This document shows, one piece after another, positions 8,557 to 17,635 of a DNA stretch of 64,000 nucleotides; position 1 is the stretch's first letter, and each line of letters starts with the position of its first letter. A program made the position numbers and the translations under genes. This DNA comes from Lutibacter oricola (GTDB taxonomy: Bacteria; Bacteroidota; Bacteroidia; Flavobacteriales; Flavobacteriaceae). The stretch is from contig NZ_FNNJ01000001.1 in NCBI RefSeq assembly GCF_900106565.1, positions 124,001-188,000 on the forward strand, written 5' to 3'. Under the pieces are notes generated by a model, which worked only from the letters and a program-made list of their open reading frames with translations, had not been told where the DNA came from and searched no databases.

Positions 8557-9894
8557 ATGAGAAAATTTCTACTATTATTAGGTTTATTATTTAATATTCA
8601 AACTTATTCGCAGTATGTTGAAGGTATTGTTTTAGATTCAAAAACTCATAAACCAATTGAAAATGTTTCAGTTTATATGGATGAAATTGATAGAGGAACA
8701 ACCACAAATAGTAAAGGAGTTTTTTATTTAAAATTTCCTACTAAAATTATAAAATCTGGGGTATTAATATTTTCACATTTAAAATATAAAGAGCAAAAAG
8801 TAAATTTTACAAATAAAAAGAAAAATTATAAGGTGTATTTGGTTGAGGATGTAACTAATTTGCGAGAAGTTCAAATAACCAAAACATTAAAGAAAAATAT
8901 AAGCTACAAAAAATTAGAGTCTATGAAAGACGGAAGGTATTTTTATGGGGCTGAGCTTGTGGATAATAAAATTTTTATTGTTGGAGGTGATGTTTCTTAT
9001 GATTATAATGCGTTTAAGAAAGTATTGGAATATGAGCCGGAAGTTCTTTATGCAAAAATGATGGAGGGGAAAATTCGTAATTATACTAGCACTAATTATA
9101 AAGGTGATGTGAGAATATTTAATTTGAAAAACAATACTTGGGAAGCATCAAATTTAAAATTTAGAAAAAGAGCATATCATAATATTAATTATATAGATAA
9201 TCAACTTTATATATTAGGCGGTAAGCGTTTATCAAAAAATAAAAGGAAGGAATATTTAGATGATAAAATTGAAGTTTTTAACTTAAAAAATAATTCTATT
9301 AAAGTTGATGGCACCAATCCACACCAAGCTGTTAATTTTGCTTCGTTTTCGGTTGACAATAAATTAGTGTTAATAGGCGGCTCTATAAAAAGAAACAGTC
9401 AAGGAATTAAAAAGTACATAAGTAAAGTTCATTCATTTGATACAAAAACAGGTTTGTGGTATAAAATTGGAGATATGCCAACTCCTAAAGAAACAAATGG
9501 TGTTGTTGTAGATGATAAAATTTATTTAATAGGAGGTTATAATAAAAAACCTTTAAGAGCTGTTGAAACTTTTGATTTAAAAACAGGAAAGTGGGAGCAT
9601 GTTGGAGAACTAAATTTTAATTTTAATTCTGAAGGAATTACTTCAAACAATGAAACTATATTTTTATATAATAATGGGCAAATTTCTACTTTCAATACAA
9701 AAAGTAAAAAGTTAAAAACCTATAATATTGATCTTGCTGTTAAATCTGCAAAGCTTTTTTATGCAAATAATAAGTTATATATTTTAGGTGGCTATATCGA
9801 AAAAGAATACTCTATTTATCCGTCTAAAAGGTTTTACTGTGTTGATGTGGATGAGTTTCAAACAACTAGAGTTATAAAATCTAAAGTGTTGTAA
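8557..9894 (+). CDS. Secreted kelch-repeat protein with N-terminal carboxypeptidase-like domain
   Basis: I start at the ATG at 8557, which begins a signal peptide (MRKFLLLLGLLFNIQTYSQ); in-frame TTG and ATG codons lie 24-27 bases upstream and add only polar residues. The product has 445 residues. Residues about 20-100 resemble the CarboxypepD_reg-like fold (VEGIVLDSKTHKPIENVSVY, TTTNSKGVF). Residues about 120-430 contain kelch propeller blades with repeated 'IFIVGG', 'LYILGG', 'LVLIGG' and 'IYLIGG' strands. The role is probably binding at the cell surface or periplasm; no enzymatic motif is visible. Confidence 0.75.
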   Translation: MRKFLLLLGLLFNIQTYSQYVEGIVLDSKTHKPIENVSVYMDEIDRGTTTNSKGVFYLKFPTKIIKSGVLIFSHLKYKEQKVNFTNKKKNYKVYLVEDVTNLREVQITKTLKKNISYKKLESMKDGRYFYGAELVDNKIFIVGGDVSYDYNAFKKVLEYEPEVLYAKMMEGKIRNYTSTNYKGDVRIFNLKNNTWEASNLKFRKRAYHNINYIDNQLYILGGKRLSKNKRKEYLDDKIEVFNLKNNSIKVDGTNPHQAVNFASFSVDNKLVLIGGSIKRNSQGIKKYISKVHSFDTKTGLWYKIGDMPTPKETNGVVVDDKIYLIGGYNKKPLRAVETFDLKTGKWEHVGELNFNFNSEGITSNNETIFLYNNGQISTFNTKSKKLKTYNIDLAVKSAKLFYANNKLYILGGYIEKEYSIYPSKRFYCVDVDEFQTTRVIKSKVL

Positions 9895-9972
9895 TTTTTA
9901 AATTAATTTTTTGGTTAAATATTTAATTTAATATTTGAAAACCCAAGTAATTCAGAATTAATCTAAATTACG

Positions 9973-9980
9973 TATTTTTG
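9973..9980 (+). promoter_or_regulatory. Bacteroidota -7 box upstream of the U32 gene
   Basis: TATTTTTG matches TAnnTTTG exactly, 14 bases before the ATG at 9995. No convincing -33 TTTG is present. Confidence 0.5.
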
Positions 9981-9994
9981 CAAAAAATTAAAGT

Positions 9995-11248
9995 ATGACT
10001 ACTACAGGAAAAATAGAATTAATGGCTCCTGCCGGAAATTTTGAATCAATGCAAGCTGCGTTAGATAACGGAGCAGATTCTATATATTTTGGTGTTGAGC
10101 AATTAAATATGAGAGCAAGAGCATCTATCAATTTTACGTTAGATGATTTACAAGAAATTTCCGACCGATGTAAAGCTAAAAACGTAAGAACATATCTTAC
10201 TTTAAATACTATTGTATACGATCACGATTTAACCATTGTTAAAACCTTAATTCAAAAAGCAAAAGATGCAGATATTACTGCTGTAATAGCTATGGATCAA
10301 GCGGTAATTGCGACGGCTAAAGAAATAGGGATGGAAATTCATATTTCAACTCAAATAAATATTACCAATTTCGAAACGGCTAAGTTTTATGCCATGTTTG
10401 CAGATACTATGGTATTAAGTAGAGAGTTAAGTTTACGTCAGGTTAAAAAAATTACAGAGCAAATTGTAAAAGATGATGTTCGTGGACCTTCTGGAGAATT
10501 GGTTGAGATAGAAATATTTGGTCACGGAGCTTTATGTATGGCAGTTTCAGGGAAGTGCTATATGAGTTTGCATAACCACAATTCTTCAGCAAATAGAGGC
10601 GCTTGTAAGCAAAATTGTAGAAAAAAATATACAGTTATAGATCAAGAAACTGGTGTTGAAATGGAGTTGGATAATGAGTATATTATGTCTCCAAAAGATT
10701 TATGTACTATCGATTTTTTAAATGAAATTGTTGATGCTGGTGTAAAAGTATTAAAAATTGAAGGTAGAGGAAGGGCTCCAGAATATGTTGCTAGAGTAAT
10801 TAAATGTTACCGAGATGCTATTGATAGTATTGATGAAGGAACATACACAAAAGAGAAAGTAATTGGTTGGATGCAAGAGCTTGAAAAAGTTTATAACAGA
10901 GGTTTTTGGAGTGGATATTATTTAGGTCAAAAATTAGGTGAATGGAGCAACGGTTCAGGAAGTCATGCAACGCAAAAGAAAGTGTATTTAGGTAAAGGAA
11001 TGCATTATTTTCCGAAGGCAAATATTGGAGAATTTAAAATTGAAGCGTACGATATTTCAATTGGTGATACTATTTTAATTACTGGTCCTACTACTGGAGC
11101 ACAAGAAATGGAAGTAAAGGAAATGTACGTGAATGATGAGAAAGGTGAAAAAGGTAGTAAAGGAGATTCAGTAACTATTCCATTAGAATTTAGAATAAGG
11201 CCTTCAGATAAATTATATAAAATTGTTGAAAATAAAGTAGAGGCATAA
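9995..11248 (+). CDS. Peptidase U32 family protein (TrhP/YegQ-like tRNA hydroxylation factor)
   Basis: A 417-residue cytoplasmic protein with the U32 signature LMAPAGNFESMQAALDNGAD at residues 9-28 and four clustered cysteines (C181, C188, C204, C208), the pattern used by this family to hold a [4Fe-4S] cluster. Despite the name, characterised relatives (E. coli TrhP/YegQ and RlhA) are needed for hydroxylation of tRNA uridine 34 or 23S rRNA cytidine. The length and the complete C-terminal beta domain favour TrhP over RlhA; this choice is inference. The stop codon is immediately followed by the start of a ferredoxin gene. Confidence 0.82.
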   Translation: MTTTGKIELMAPAGNFESMQAALDNGADSIYFGVEQLNMRARASINFTLDDLQEISDRCKAKNVRTYLTLNTIVYDHDLTIVKTLIQKAKDADITAVIAMDQAVIATAKEIGMEIHISTQINITNFETAKFYAMFADTMVLSRELSLRQVKKITEQIVKDDVRGPSGELVEIEIFGHGALCMAVSGKCYMSLHNHNSSANRGACKQNCRKKYTVIDQETGVEMELDNEYIMSPKDLCTIDFLNEIVDAGVKVLKIEGRGRAPEYVARVIKCYRDAIDSIDEGTYTKEKVIGWMQELEKVYNRGFWSGYYLGQKLGEWSNGSGSHATQKKVYLGKGMHYFPKANIGEFKIEAYDISIGDTILITGPTTGAQEMEVKEMYVNDEKGEKGSKGDSVTIPLEFRIRPSDKLYKIVENKVEA

Positions 11249-11479
11249 ATGGTAATTATAACCTTACAAAGAGCCAAATGTATTGGCTGTAATTACTGTG
11301 TAGAGTTGGCTCCAAATCAGTTTCAAATGTCTAAAAAAGACGGAAAATCTGTATTGTTACACTCTAAAGAAAAAAAAGGCTTTTTCACAATAAAATCACC
11401 AGATGAAACTATTTTTAACGAAAGTATGAATGCTAAAGAAGCGTGCCCTGTTAAAATAATAGATGTAAAGCAGACTTAA
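11249..11479 (+). CDS. Small 4Fe-4S ferredoxin coupled to the U32 gene
   Basis: A 76-residue protein with C11, C14 and C17 (CIGCNYC) and a fourth cysteine C66 in the closing ACPVKI motif. This is the ligand set of a single-cluster bacterial ferredoxin. The ATG follows the upstream stop codon with no spacer, so translation is very likely coupled and the protein probably supplies electrons to the U32 protein. No other redox partner is encoded nearby. Confidence 0.88.
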   Translation: MVIITLQRAKCIGCNYCVELAPNQFQMSKKDGKSVLLHSKEKKGFFTIKSPDETIFNESMNAKEACPVKIIDVKQT

Positions 11480-11592
11480 ATTTCATTTTTTAACGTTTTA
11501 ATCTTCATAATTTAATTATATCTTTACAAATTAGTGAGGATTGTAAAATTGAAAAATTCAATTTTTCGTAATACAATAAAACAAAGAAACTT

Positions 11593-13002
11593 ATGAGCTG
11601 TAATAGTTGCTCTTCAGATATAAATACCGTACCAAAAGGATGTAAAAGTAATGGAAACTGTTCTACAGGAAGCTGCGATAAGCTAACTGTTTTCGATTGG
11701 CTTTCTAATATGGCAATGCCTACAGGACACAAACCGTTAAATATTGTTGAAGTTAGTTTTAAAAACGGACGAAAGCACTTTTACCGTAATAATGATGGAT
11801 TAAAAATTTCTATTGGTGATGTTTTGGCCGTAGAAGGTAATCCAGGACACGACATTGGTACTGTTTCTTTAACAGGTGAATTAATTAAAGTTCAGTTAAA
11901 GAAAAAAGGTGTTAGTATAGATAGTGAAGATATAAAAAAAATATACCGTAAAGCCACACAAAAAGATATTGATATTTGGAAATCGGTTAGAGATAAAGAA
12001 TACGATACGCAATATAAAGGAAGAGAAATTATTAGCCGTTTAGGGTTGAAAATGAAACTGTCTGATGTTGAATATCAAGGAGATGGTAACAAAGCTACTT
12101 TTTATTACACGGCAGACGATCGTGTAGATTTTAGACAATTAATTAGAGATTTAGCAGGTGCGTTTAGCATTCGTGTTGAAATGAAACAGGTTGGTTTACG
12201 TCAAGAAGCTGCTCGTTTAGGAGGTGTTGGTTCTTGTGGTAGAGAGTTATGTTGTTCAACGTGGTTAACAGATTTACGTAAGGTAAATACTGCAGCAGCA
12301 CGTTACCAACAATTGTCTCTAAATCCACAAAAATTAGCGGGTCAATGTGGTAAATTAAAGTGCTGTTTAAATTTTGAACTAGATACATATTTAGATGCTT
12401 TAACTGGTTTTCCAAAGCACGATGTTGTTTTAAATACCGAAAAAGGCCCTGCTGTTTTTATTAAAATGGACATTTTTAAAGAGTTACTATGGTATACTTA
12501 TAAAAATGAACGTGCTAAATGGTTTAAATTAACATTAGATCAGGTTAAAGAAATTATTGAAGCTAACAAAAATGATGAGGTAATTTCGTCTTTAGAAGAT
12601 TACGAAACCGAAGAGGCTGTTGTTCAAAAAGTTGAATTTGAAGATGTTGTAGGGCAAGATAGTTTAACAAGGTTTGATGCTCCTAAGCGTAAGAATAAAG
12701 GAAAGCGTAAAAACAGAAGGAAAAACCCGAATCAAAAAAAGGTAAATAACCAAAATAAACAAGGACAGCAAAATCAGCAAGCAGATTCTAAAAAGAGACC
12801 AATAAGAAAGAAGCCAAATAGGCCAAAAAAAGCTGGTAATTCAACAAATAAGCAAGGTAACCAGAATCCGCAAGGCAATAAAAAAGCGCAACCTAATAAG
12901 GGTAATAATCCAAATGCTTCTGCAAATAAACCTGCGCAAAATAAAAATAATAAACGTAGAAGACCACCTAAAAAAAATAATAACAATAATAGTAATGCGT
13001 AA
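11593..13002 (+). CDS. ricT: RicT/PSP1-family protein with Cys-rich N-terminus and basic tail
   Basis: A 469-residue protein. The N-terminus has seven cysteines in the first 36 residues (SCNSCSS, GCKSNGNCSTGSC). Residues about 45-300 are the PSP1 domain with the hallmarks CGRELCCSTWL and GQCGKLKCCLNF. RicT of Bacillus is part of a [4Fe-4S]-binding complex that tunes mRNA maturation. From about residue 365 the protein becomes a low-complexity Lys/Asn/Gln/Arg-rich tail of about 100 residues that could bind nucleic acid. The following gene, gldH, starts inside the end of this gene. Confidence 0.85.
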   Translation: MSCNSCSSDINTVPKGCKSNGNCSTGSCDKLTVFDWLSNMAMPTGHKPLNIVEVSFKNGRKHFYRNNDGLKISIGDVLAVEGNPGHDIGTVSLTGELIKVQLKKKGVSIDSEDIKKIYRKATQKDIDIWKSVRDKEYDTQYKGREIISRLGLKMKLSDVEYQGDGNKATFYYTADDRVDFRQLIRDLAGAFSIRVEMKQVGLRQEAARLGGVGSCGRELCCSTWLTDLRKVNTAAARYQQLSLNPQKLAGQCGKLKCCLNFELDTYLDALTGFPKHDVVLNTEKGPAVFIKMDIFKELLWYTYKNERAKWFKLTLDQVKEIIEANKNDEVISSLEDYETEEAVVQKVEFEDVVGQDSLTRFDAPKRKNKGKRKNRRKNPNQKKVNNQNKQGQQNQQADSKKRPIRKKPNRPKKAGNSTNKQGNQNPQGNKKAQPNKGNNPNASANKPAQNKNNKRRRPPKKNNNNNSNA

Positions 13003-13471
13003 ACTAGTAGTTATTTTTAGTGCTTTATTGGTTATTTCATGCAATTCAAAAGAAGATTATAATACTTATAAATCTATTGAGAATGGTAAATGGAGTTCAA
13101 AAAATAAAATTGAATTTATTGTTAATAATGCAGATACTATTTCTTCAAAAAATGTGTTTATAAATATTAGAAACAATAAAAATTACGAATTCAGTTCAAT
13201 ATTTTTAATTGGTAAAATAGAATTTCCTAGCGGAATAAAAGTTGTAGATACACTTGAGTATGAAATGACTGACGCTGCGGGTAATTGGTTAGGTACAGGT
13301 TTTACTGATGTTAAAGAGAACAAACTTTTTTATAAAGAACAAGTAGTTTTTAATGAAACAGGAGACTATATTTTTAATATAGAAAACGCAACGCGAGGTA
13401 TTAGCGATATTGAAGGTAATAAGCCTTTACAAGGAATTACAGACGTAGGAATTAGCATAGAAAAAGAATAA
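12995..13471 (+). CDS. gldH: Gliding motility lipoprotein GldH
   Basis: A 158-residue lipoprotein (MRKLVVIFSALLVISC, Cys16). I use the ATG at 12995 because it creates the signal sequence; the longer frame from 12914 is the out-of-frame shadow of the ricT tail. It overlaps ricT by 8 bases. Position after ricT and before a class A PBP matches the conserved flavobacterial gldH locus. GldH is required for gliding and stabilises other Gld lipoproteins in the envelope. Presence of gldH suggests the organism may glide; the core motor genes are not in this window. Confidence 0.88.
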   Translation: MRKLVVIFSALLVISCNSKEDYNTYKSIENGKWSSKNKIEFIVNNADTISSKNVFINIRNNKNYEFSSIFLIGKIEFPSGIKVVDTLEYEMTDAAGNWLGTGFTDVKENKLFYKEQVVFNETGDYIFNIENATRGISDIEGNKPLQGITDVGISIEKE

Positions 13472-13472
13472 A

Positions 13473-15755
13473 ATGGCAACAAAAAAAACAGAAGCACCTA
13501 ATTTTTTAAAATATATAAAATGGTTTTGGGTAACTATTTTAGGTGGTACACTTGCAATTGTTTTAATATTTTTATTAGCTTCTTGGGGAGTTTTTGGACC
13601 TCTTCCAACATTTGAAGAGTTAGAAAATCCAGAAAATAATTTGGCTACCGAAGTTATTTCTATAGATGGAAAAACGTTGGGTAAATATGCTTTTGAAAAT
13701 AGAACTCCAGTAAAATATAAAGATTTACCAAAAAACTTAGTAAAAGCTTTAGTTGCTACTGAAGATGAACGTTTTTACGAGCATTCTGGTATCGATTTTA
13801 AAGCAACTTTACGTGCCGTTGTTAAAATGGGAAGAGATGGTGGAGGAAGTACCATTACGCAACAATTAGCAAAACTATTATTTCATGGTGAAGGGTCTAA
13901 AAACATCATTCAACGTATTGGACAAAAAGTAAAAGAGTATGTTATTGCTACTCAATTAGAACGCCAATATACCAAGCAAGAAATTTTAACAATGTACTTA
14001 AATAAGTACGATTTTTTGAATTTAGCAGTTGGTATTCGTTCAGCATCTCGTATTTACTTTGGTAAAGAACCAAAAGAATTAACTGTGTCAGAATCGGCTA
14101 TGTTAATTGGTATGCTTAAAAATGCATCGTTATACAATCCATTAAGAAGAGCCGAAAGAGTTAAAAATCGTAGAAATACGGTGTTGGGGCAAATGTTTAA
14201 AAATGGGTTTATTACCGAAGTTCAAAAAGATTCGCTTCAGAAAAAAGATTTAGGTTTAGATATTCATAAAGAAGGTCATAGTGATGGTTCTGCAACGTAT
14301 TTTAGAGAGTATTTACGTGATTTTATGAAAACTTGGATTAAAAACAATCCAAAACCAGATGGTAAAGCATATAATTTACACCGTGATGGACTTAAAATAT
14401 TTGTAACCTTAGATTCTCGTATGCAAAAATATGGAGAAGAGGCTATGAAAGAGCACATGTCTAATTTGCAACGTGCCTTTTTTAAAGAACACAAAAAGAA
14501 TAAAACAGCACCTTTTTACGATATAGATAAAAAACAAATCGAAAGAACTATAGAGCAGGCAATGAAGCGTTCTAACCGTTGGAAAAGAATGAAGAAAAAC
14601 GGAAAAAAAGAAAAAGATATTAGAGCTTCATTTACTAAAAAAACGAAGATGAAGGTGTTTTCTTGGAAAGGAGATATTGATACAATTATGTCGCCTAGAG
14701 ATTCTATTTTCTATTACAAACATTTTTTAAGAGCTGGTGTTTTATCTATAGAACCACAAACGGGCCATGTAAAAACTTGGGTTGGTGGTATTAACTATAA
14801 ACACTTTCAGTTTGATGCTGTAAAACAACAAAAACGTCAAGTTGGTTCTACATTTAAGCCATTTGTGTACGCAACGGCAATAAACCAATTAAACCTTTCG
14901 CCTTGCGAAAAATTTCCAAATACTTTATATACAATTCCTAAAGAAAAGTATGGAATGCCTAAAGATTGGACTCCAAAAAATTCTAGCGAAAAATACGGTG
15001 GTGAGTTAACGTTAAAAGAAGCTTTAGCAGGCTCTGTAAATGTTATTACTGCACAGTTAATAGATATGGTAAACCCACAAAATGTAGTGAGTTTAGCAAA
15101 AAGTGCAGGTATTAAATCAGATATTGAAGCCAACCCTTCAATTGCATTAGGTTCGGTAGATTTATCATTATTCGAAATGGTTGGTGCTTACAGTACCTTT
15201 GCAAATAAAGGTTTACAAATAGAACCAATGATGGTATTAAAAATTGAAGATAAAAACGGAACGGTTTTAGAACAATTTGTACCAAAATCTAAAGAGGTTT
15301 TAAGTGAAGAGTCTGCCTATGTTGTTTTAAATCTATTAGAAGGTGTAACTCAAGCTGGTTCTGGTATTAGATTAAGAACTTCTTGGGGAAGTTACCCTGA
15401 TAATGTTGTTACTGGTTTCCCTTATAAATTTACAAACCCTATTGCAGGTAAAACAGGAACTACTCAAAATCAATCTGACGGTTGGTTTATGGGAATTGTA
15501 CCTAATTTAGCAACAGGAGTTTGGGTTGGGGCTGAAGATAGAGCTGCACACTTTTACGGCATTGGAAAAGGTCAAGGAGCTTCTATGGCGTTACCAATTT
15601 GGGGATTATATTACAAAAAAATGTACGCAGATAGTAAATTGAAAATTAGCAAAGATGAATTTGAAAAACCTGAAGATTTATCTATTGAAGTTGATTGTTC
15701 TAAAAAGGCAGATAATGATGTAGATGATACGCTGGATGATGAAATTGAATTTTAA
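13473..15755 (+). CDS. Class A penicillin-binding protein (PBP1A-like)
   Basis: A 760-residue bifunctional peptidoglycan glycosyltransferase/transpeptidase anchored by one N-terminal membrane segment (about 16-40). The GT51 domain has EDERFYEH (residues 97-104) and GGSTITQQLAK. The transpeptidase domain has the SxxK motif in GSTFKPF, the SxN motif in SVNV and KTGT. It polymerises and cross-links the cell wall on the periplasmic side. It starts 1 base after the gldH stop codon, so the two are co-translated or nearly so. The acidic C-terminus (DDTLDDEIEF) has no known domain. Confidence 0.95.
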   Translation: MATKKTEAPNFLKYIKWFWVTILGGTLAIVLIFLLASWGVFGPLPTFEELENPENNLATEVISIDGKTLGKYAFENRTPVKYKDLPKNLVKALVATEDERFYEHSGIDFKATLRAVVKMGRDGGGSTITQQLAKLLFHGEGSKNIIQRIGQKVKEYVIATQLERQYTKQEILTMYLNKYDFLNLAVGIRSASRIYFGKEPKELTVSESAMLIGMLKNASLYNPLRRAERVKNRRNTVLGQMFKNGFITEVQKDSLQKKDLGLDIHKEGHSDGSATYFREYLRDFMKTWIKNNPKPDGKAYNLHRDGLKIFVTLDSRMQKYGEEAMKEHMSNLQRAFFKEHKKNKTAPFYDIDKKQIERTIEQAMKRSNRWKRMKKNGKKEKDIRASFTKKTKMKVFSWKGDIDTIMSPRDSIFYYKHFLRAGVLSIEPQTGHVKTWVGGINYKHFQFDAVKQQKRQVGSTFKPFVYATAINQLNLSPCEKFPNTLYTIPKEKYGMPKDWTPKNSSEKYGGELTLKEALAGSVNVITAQLIDMVNPQNVVSLAKSAGIKSDIEANPSIALGSVDLSLFEMVGAYSTFANKGLQIEPMMVLKIEDKNGTVLEQFVPKSKEVLSEESAYVVLNLLEGVTQAGSGIRLRTSWGSYPDNVVTGFPYKFTNPIAGKTGTTQNQSDGWFMGIVPNLATGVWVGAEDRAAHFYGIGKGQGASMALPIWGLYYKKMYADSKLKISKDEFEKPEDLSIEVDCSKKADNDVDDTLDDEIEF

Positions 15756-15758
15756 TTT

Positions 15759-17576
15759 ATGATAAAACCTTTTTGGAAACCAACTGATAGGAATATTGAG
15801 CAAAGCAACATTTTTAAAATGATGCAAAAGAATGGTTTCCAAAATTATAATGATTTTTGGCGTTGGTCTGTTGATAATAAAGAAGATTTTTGGACACAAA
15901 CTGTAGAAAATATAGGAATTCCTTTTCAAAAAGATTTTAATAAAATTGTAGACACTTCTAAAGGAGTAGAAAATGCTGAATGGTTAAAAGGAGCTAAATT
16001 TAATATTGTAGATGCTTGTTTTAATAATGAAGATAATGCTGTTGCAGTAATTTTTCAGGAAGAAGGGAAACAACTTCAAAAAATAACTCAAAAAGAACTT
16101 CAAAAGTTAGTTAATAGAATAGCAAACTCTTTAGTTGAAATTGGTTTGAAAACTGGTGATGCTATAGCAATTGATATGCCAATGACTTTGGAAGCTGTTG
16201 CTGTTTATTTAGCAGGAATTAAAGCAGGAATGCCAATTGTTACCGTTGCTGATAGTTTTACGCCAAACGAAATTGAAGTCCGTTTAAATATTGCAAAACC
16301 TAAAGTAATTTTTACACAAGATTTTTTGCATAGAGGAGGAAAAACAATTCCATTATTTGAAAAGGTAGTGGAAGCAAATGCTCCAAAAGCAATTGTAATT
16401 CAAACTATAAATAAAGCTGTAGAGTTAAGAGAAAACGATGTTTTTTGGAATGATTTTCTTTCTAATAACACCTTTTTTAGTTCAGTAATTCAAAAACCTG
16501 AAGATGTAATTACTATTCTTTTTTCGTCGGGAACTACTGGTGAGCCAAAAGCTATTCCGTGGACACATATTACGCCCATAAAAAGTGCTAGTGATGGTTA
16601 TTATCATCAAAATATTCAAAAAAATAATGTGGTGTGTTGGCCAACAAATTTAGGTTGGATGATGGGACCTTGGCTGGTTTTTGCTTCATTAATAAATAAA
16701 GCTGTAATTGGGTTATACTACGGAATTCCAACTACTGAGAGTTTTGGAAAATTTGTTCAAGATGCAGAGGTTACTATGTTGGGTGTAATTCCGAGCATTG
16801 TAAATTATTGGAAAACCTCTAAATGTATGGAGCAATTTAATTGGAGTACAATTAAATGTTTTAGTTCTACAGGCGAAGTTTCTAATCCAACAGAAATGGA
16901 ATATTTAATGCAATTGGCAAATAACAAACCGGTTATTGAATATTGTGGAGGTACGGAAATTGGCGGAGGTTATATTACAAGCACAGTTGTTCAGGAAAAT
17001 ATGGCAAGTACTTTTTCTAGCCAAGCTTTGGGTGGAGAATTTGTGTTGTTAGATGAAGATAGTAATGAAAATTCTAAAGGTGAAGTGTTTTTAATACCTC
17101 CAATTTTAGGATTGTCGAATAAGTTAATAAATAGAGATCATTTTAAAGTGTATTACGAAGGTACTCCTAGTTATAAAGGAAAACTACTTCGAAAACACGG
17201 TGATCAAATGCAACAATTAGAGAATGGTTTTTACAAAGCGCAAGGTAGAGTTGATGATGCTATGAACTTGGGTGGAATAAAAGTAAGTTCTATTCAAATT
17301 GAAGCTGTAATAAATAAGTTAGATTTTGTTAAAGAGTCCGCAGCAATTGCAGTTTCACCAAAAAGTGGTGGACCAAGTGAATTGGTTGTTTATTTTGTTG
17401 AAATTTCTTCAGAAAAAACTTCAAAAGAAAAATATATTGAAGCAAAAAGCAGTATTAAAAAACAATTAAATCCATTATTTAAGTTAATTGATTTAGTTGG
17501 AATTGATAAATTGCCTAGAACGGCTTCAAACAAAATAATGAGAAGAAAATTAAGGAGTTTATATGAGGGTGAATAA
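15759..17576 (+). CDS. AMP-binding acyl-CoA synthetase (acetyl/acetoacetyl-CoA synthetase-like)
   Basis: A 605-residue adenylate-forming enzyme. Motifs are ILFSSGTTGEPKAIPWTH (phosphate-binding loop), YCGGTEIGGGY (A5), the hinge region ...RVDDAMNLGGIKVSS, and the C-terminal lysine motif PRTASNKIMRRKLR. The N-terminal WRWSVDNKEDFW segment resembles the ACAS_N region of acetyl- and acetoacetyl-CoA synthetases. The expected loop TSGTTGxPKG is altered (SSGTTGEPKAI), and the acyl substrate cannot be decided. It begins 3 bases after the PBP gene, so it is probably in the same operon. Confidence 0.8.
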   Translation: MIKPFWKPTDRNIEQSNIFKMMQKNGFQNYNDFWRWSVDNKEDFWTQTVENIGIPFQKDFNKIVDTSKGVENAEWLKGAKFNIVDACFNNEDNAVAVIFQEEGKQLQKITQKELQKLVNRIANSLVEIGLKTGDAIAIDMPMTLEAVAVYLAGIKAGMPIVTVADSFTPNEIEVRLNIAKPKVIFTQDFLHRGGKTIPLFEKVVEANAPKAIVIQTINKAVELRENDVFWNDFLSNNTFFSSVIQKPEDVITILFSSGTTGEPKAIPWTHITPIKSASDGYYHQNIQKNNVVCWPTNLGWMMGPWLVFASLINKAVIGLYYGIPTTESFGKFVQDAEVTMLGVIPSIVNYWKTSKCMEQFNWSTIKCFSSTGEVSNPTEMEYLMQLANNKPVIEYCGGTEIGGGYITSTVVQENMASTFSSQALGGEFVLLDEDSNENSKGEVFLIPPILGLSNKLINRDHFKVYYEGTPSYKGKLLRKHGDQMQQLENGFYKAQGRVDDAMNLGGIKVSSIQIEAVINKLDFVKESAAIAVSPKSGGPSELVVYFVEISSEKTSKEKYIEAKSSIKKQLNPLFKLIDLVGIDKLPRTASNKIMRRKLRSLYEGE

Positions 17577-17635
17577 GGTTTGTTATAACCTAGTATTTAC
17601 CTGAATAAATTATATAAAAACAACAAAACTTAGTT

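Noticed and set aside
12914-12994. Upstream start for gldH at 12914
   Set aside because: The extra 27 residues are the out-of-frame reading of the ricT tail; the lipoprotein signal begins at 12995.
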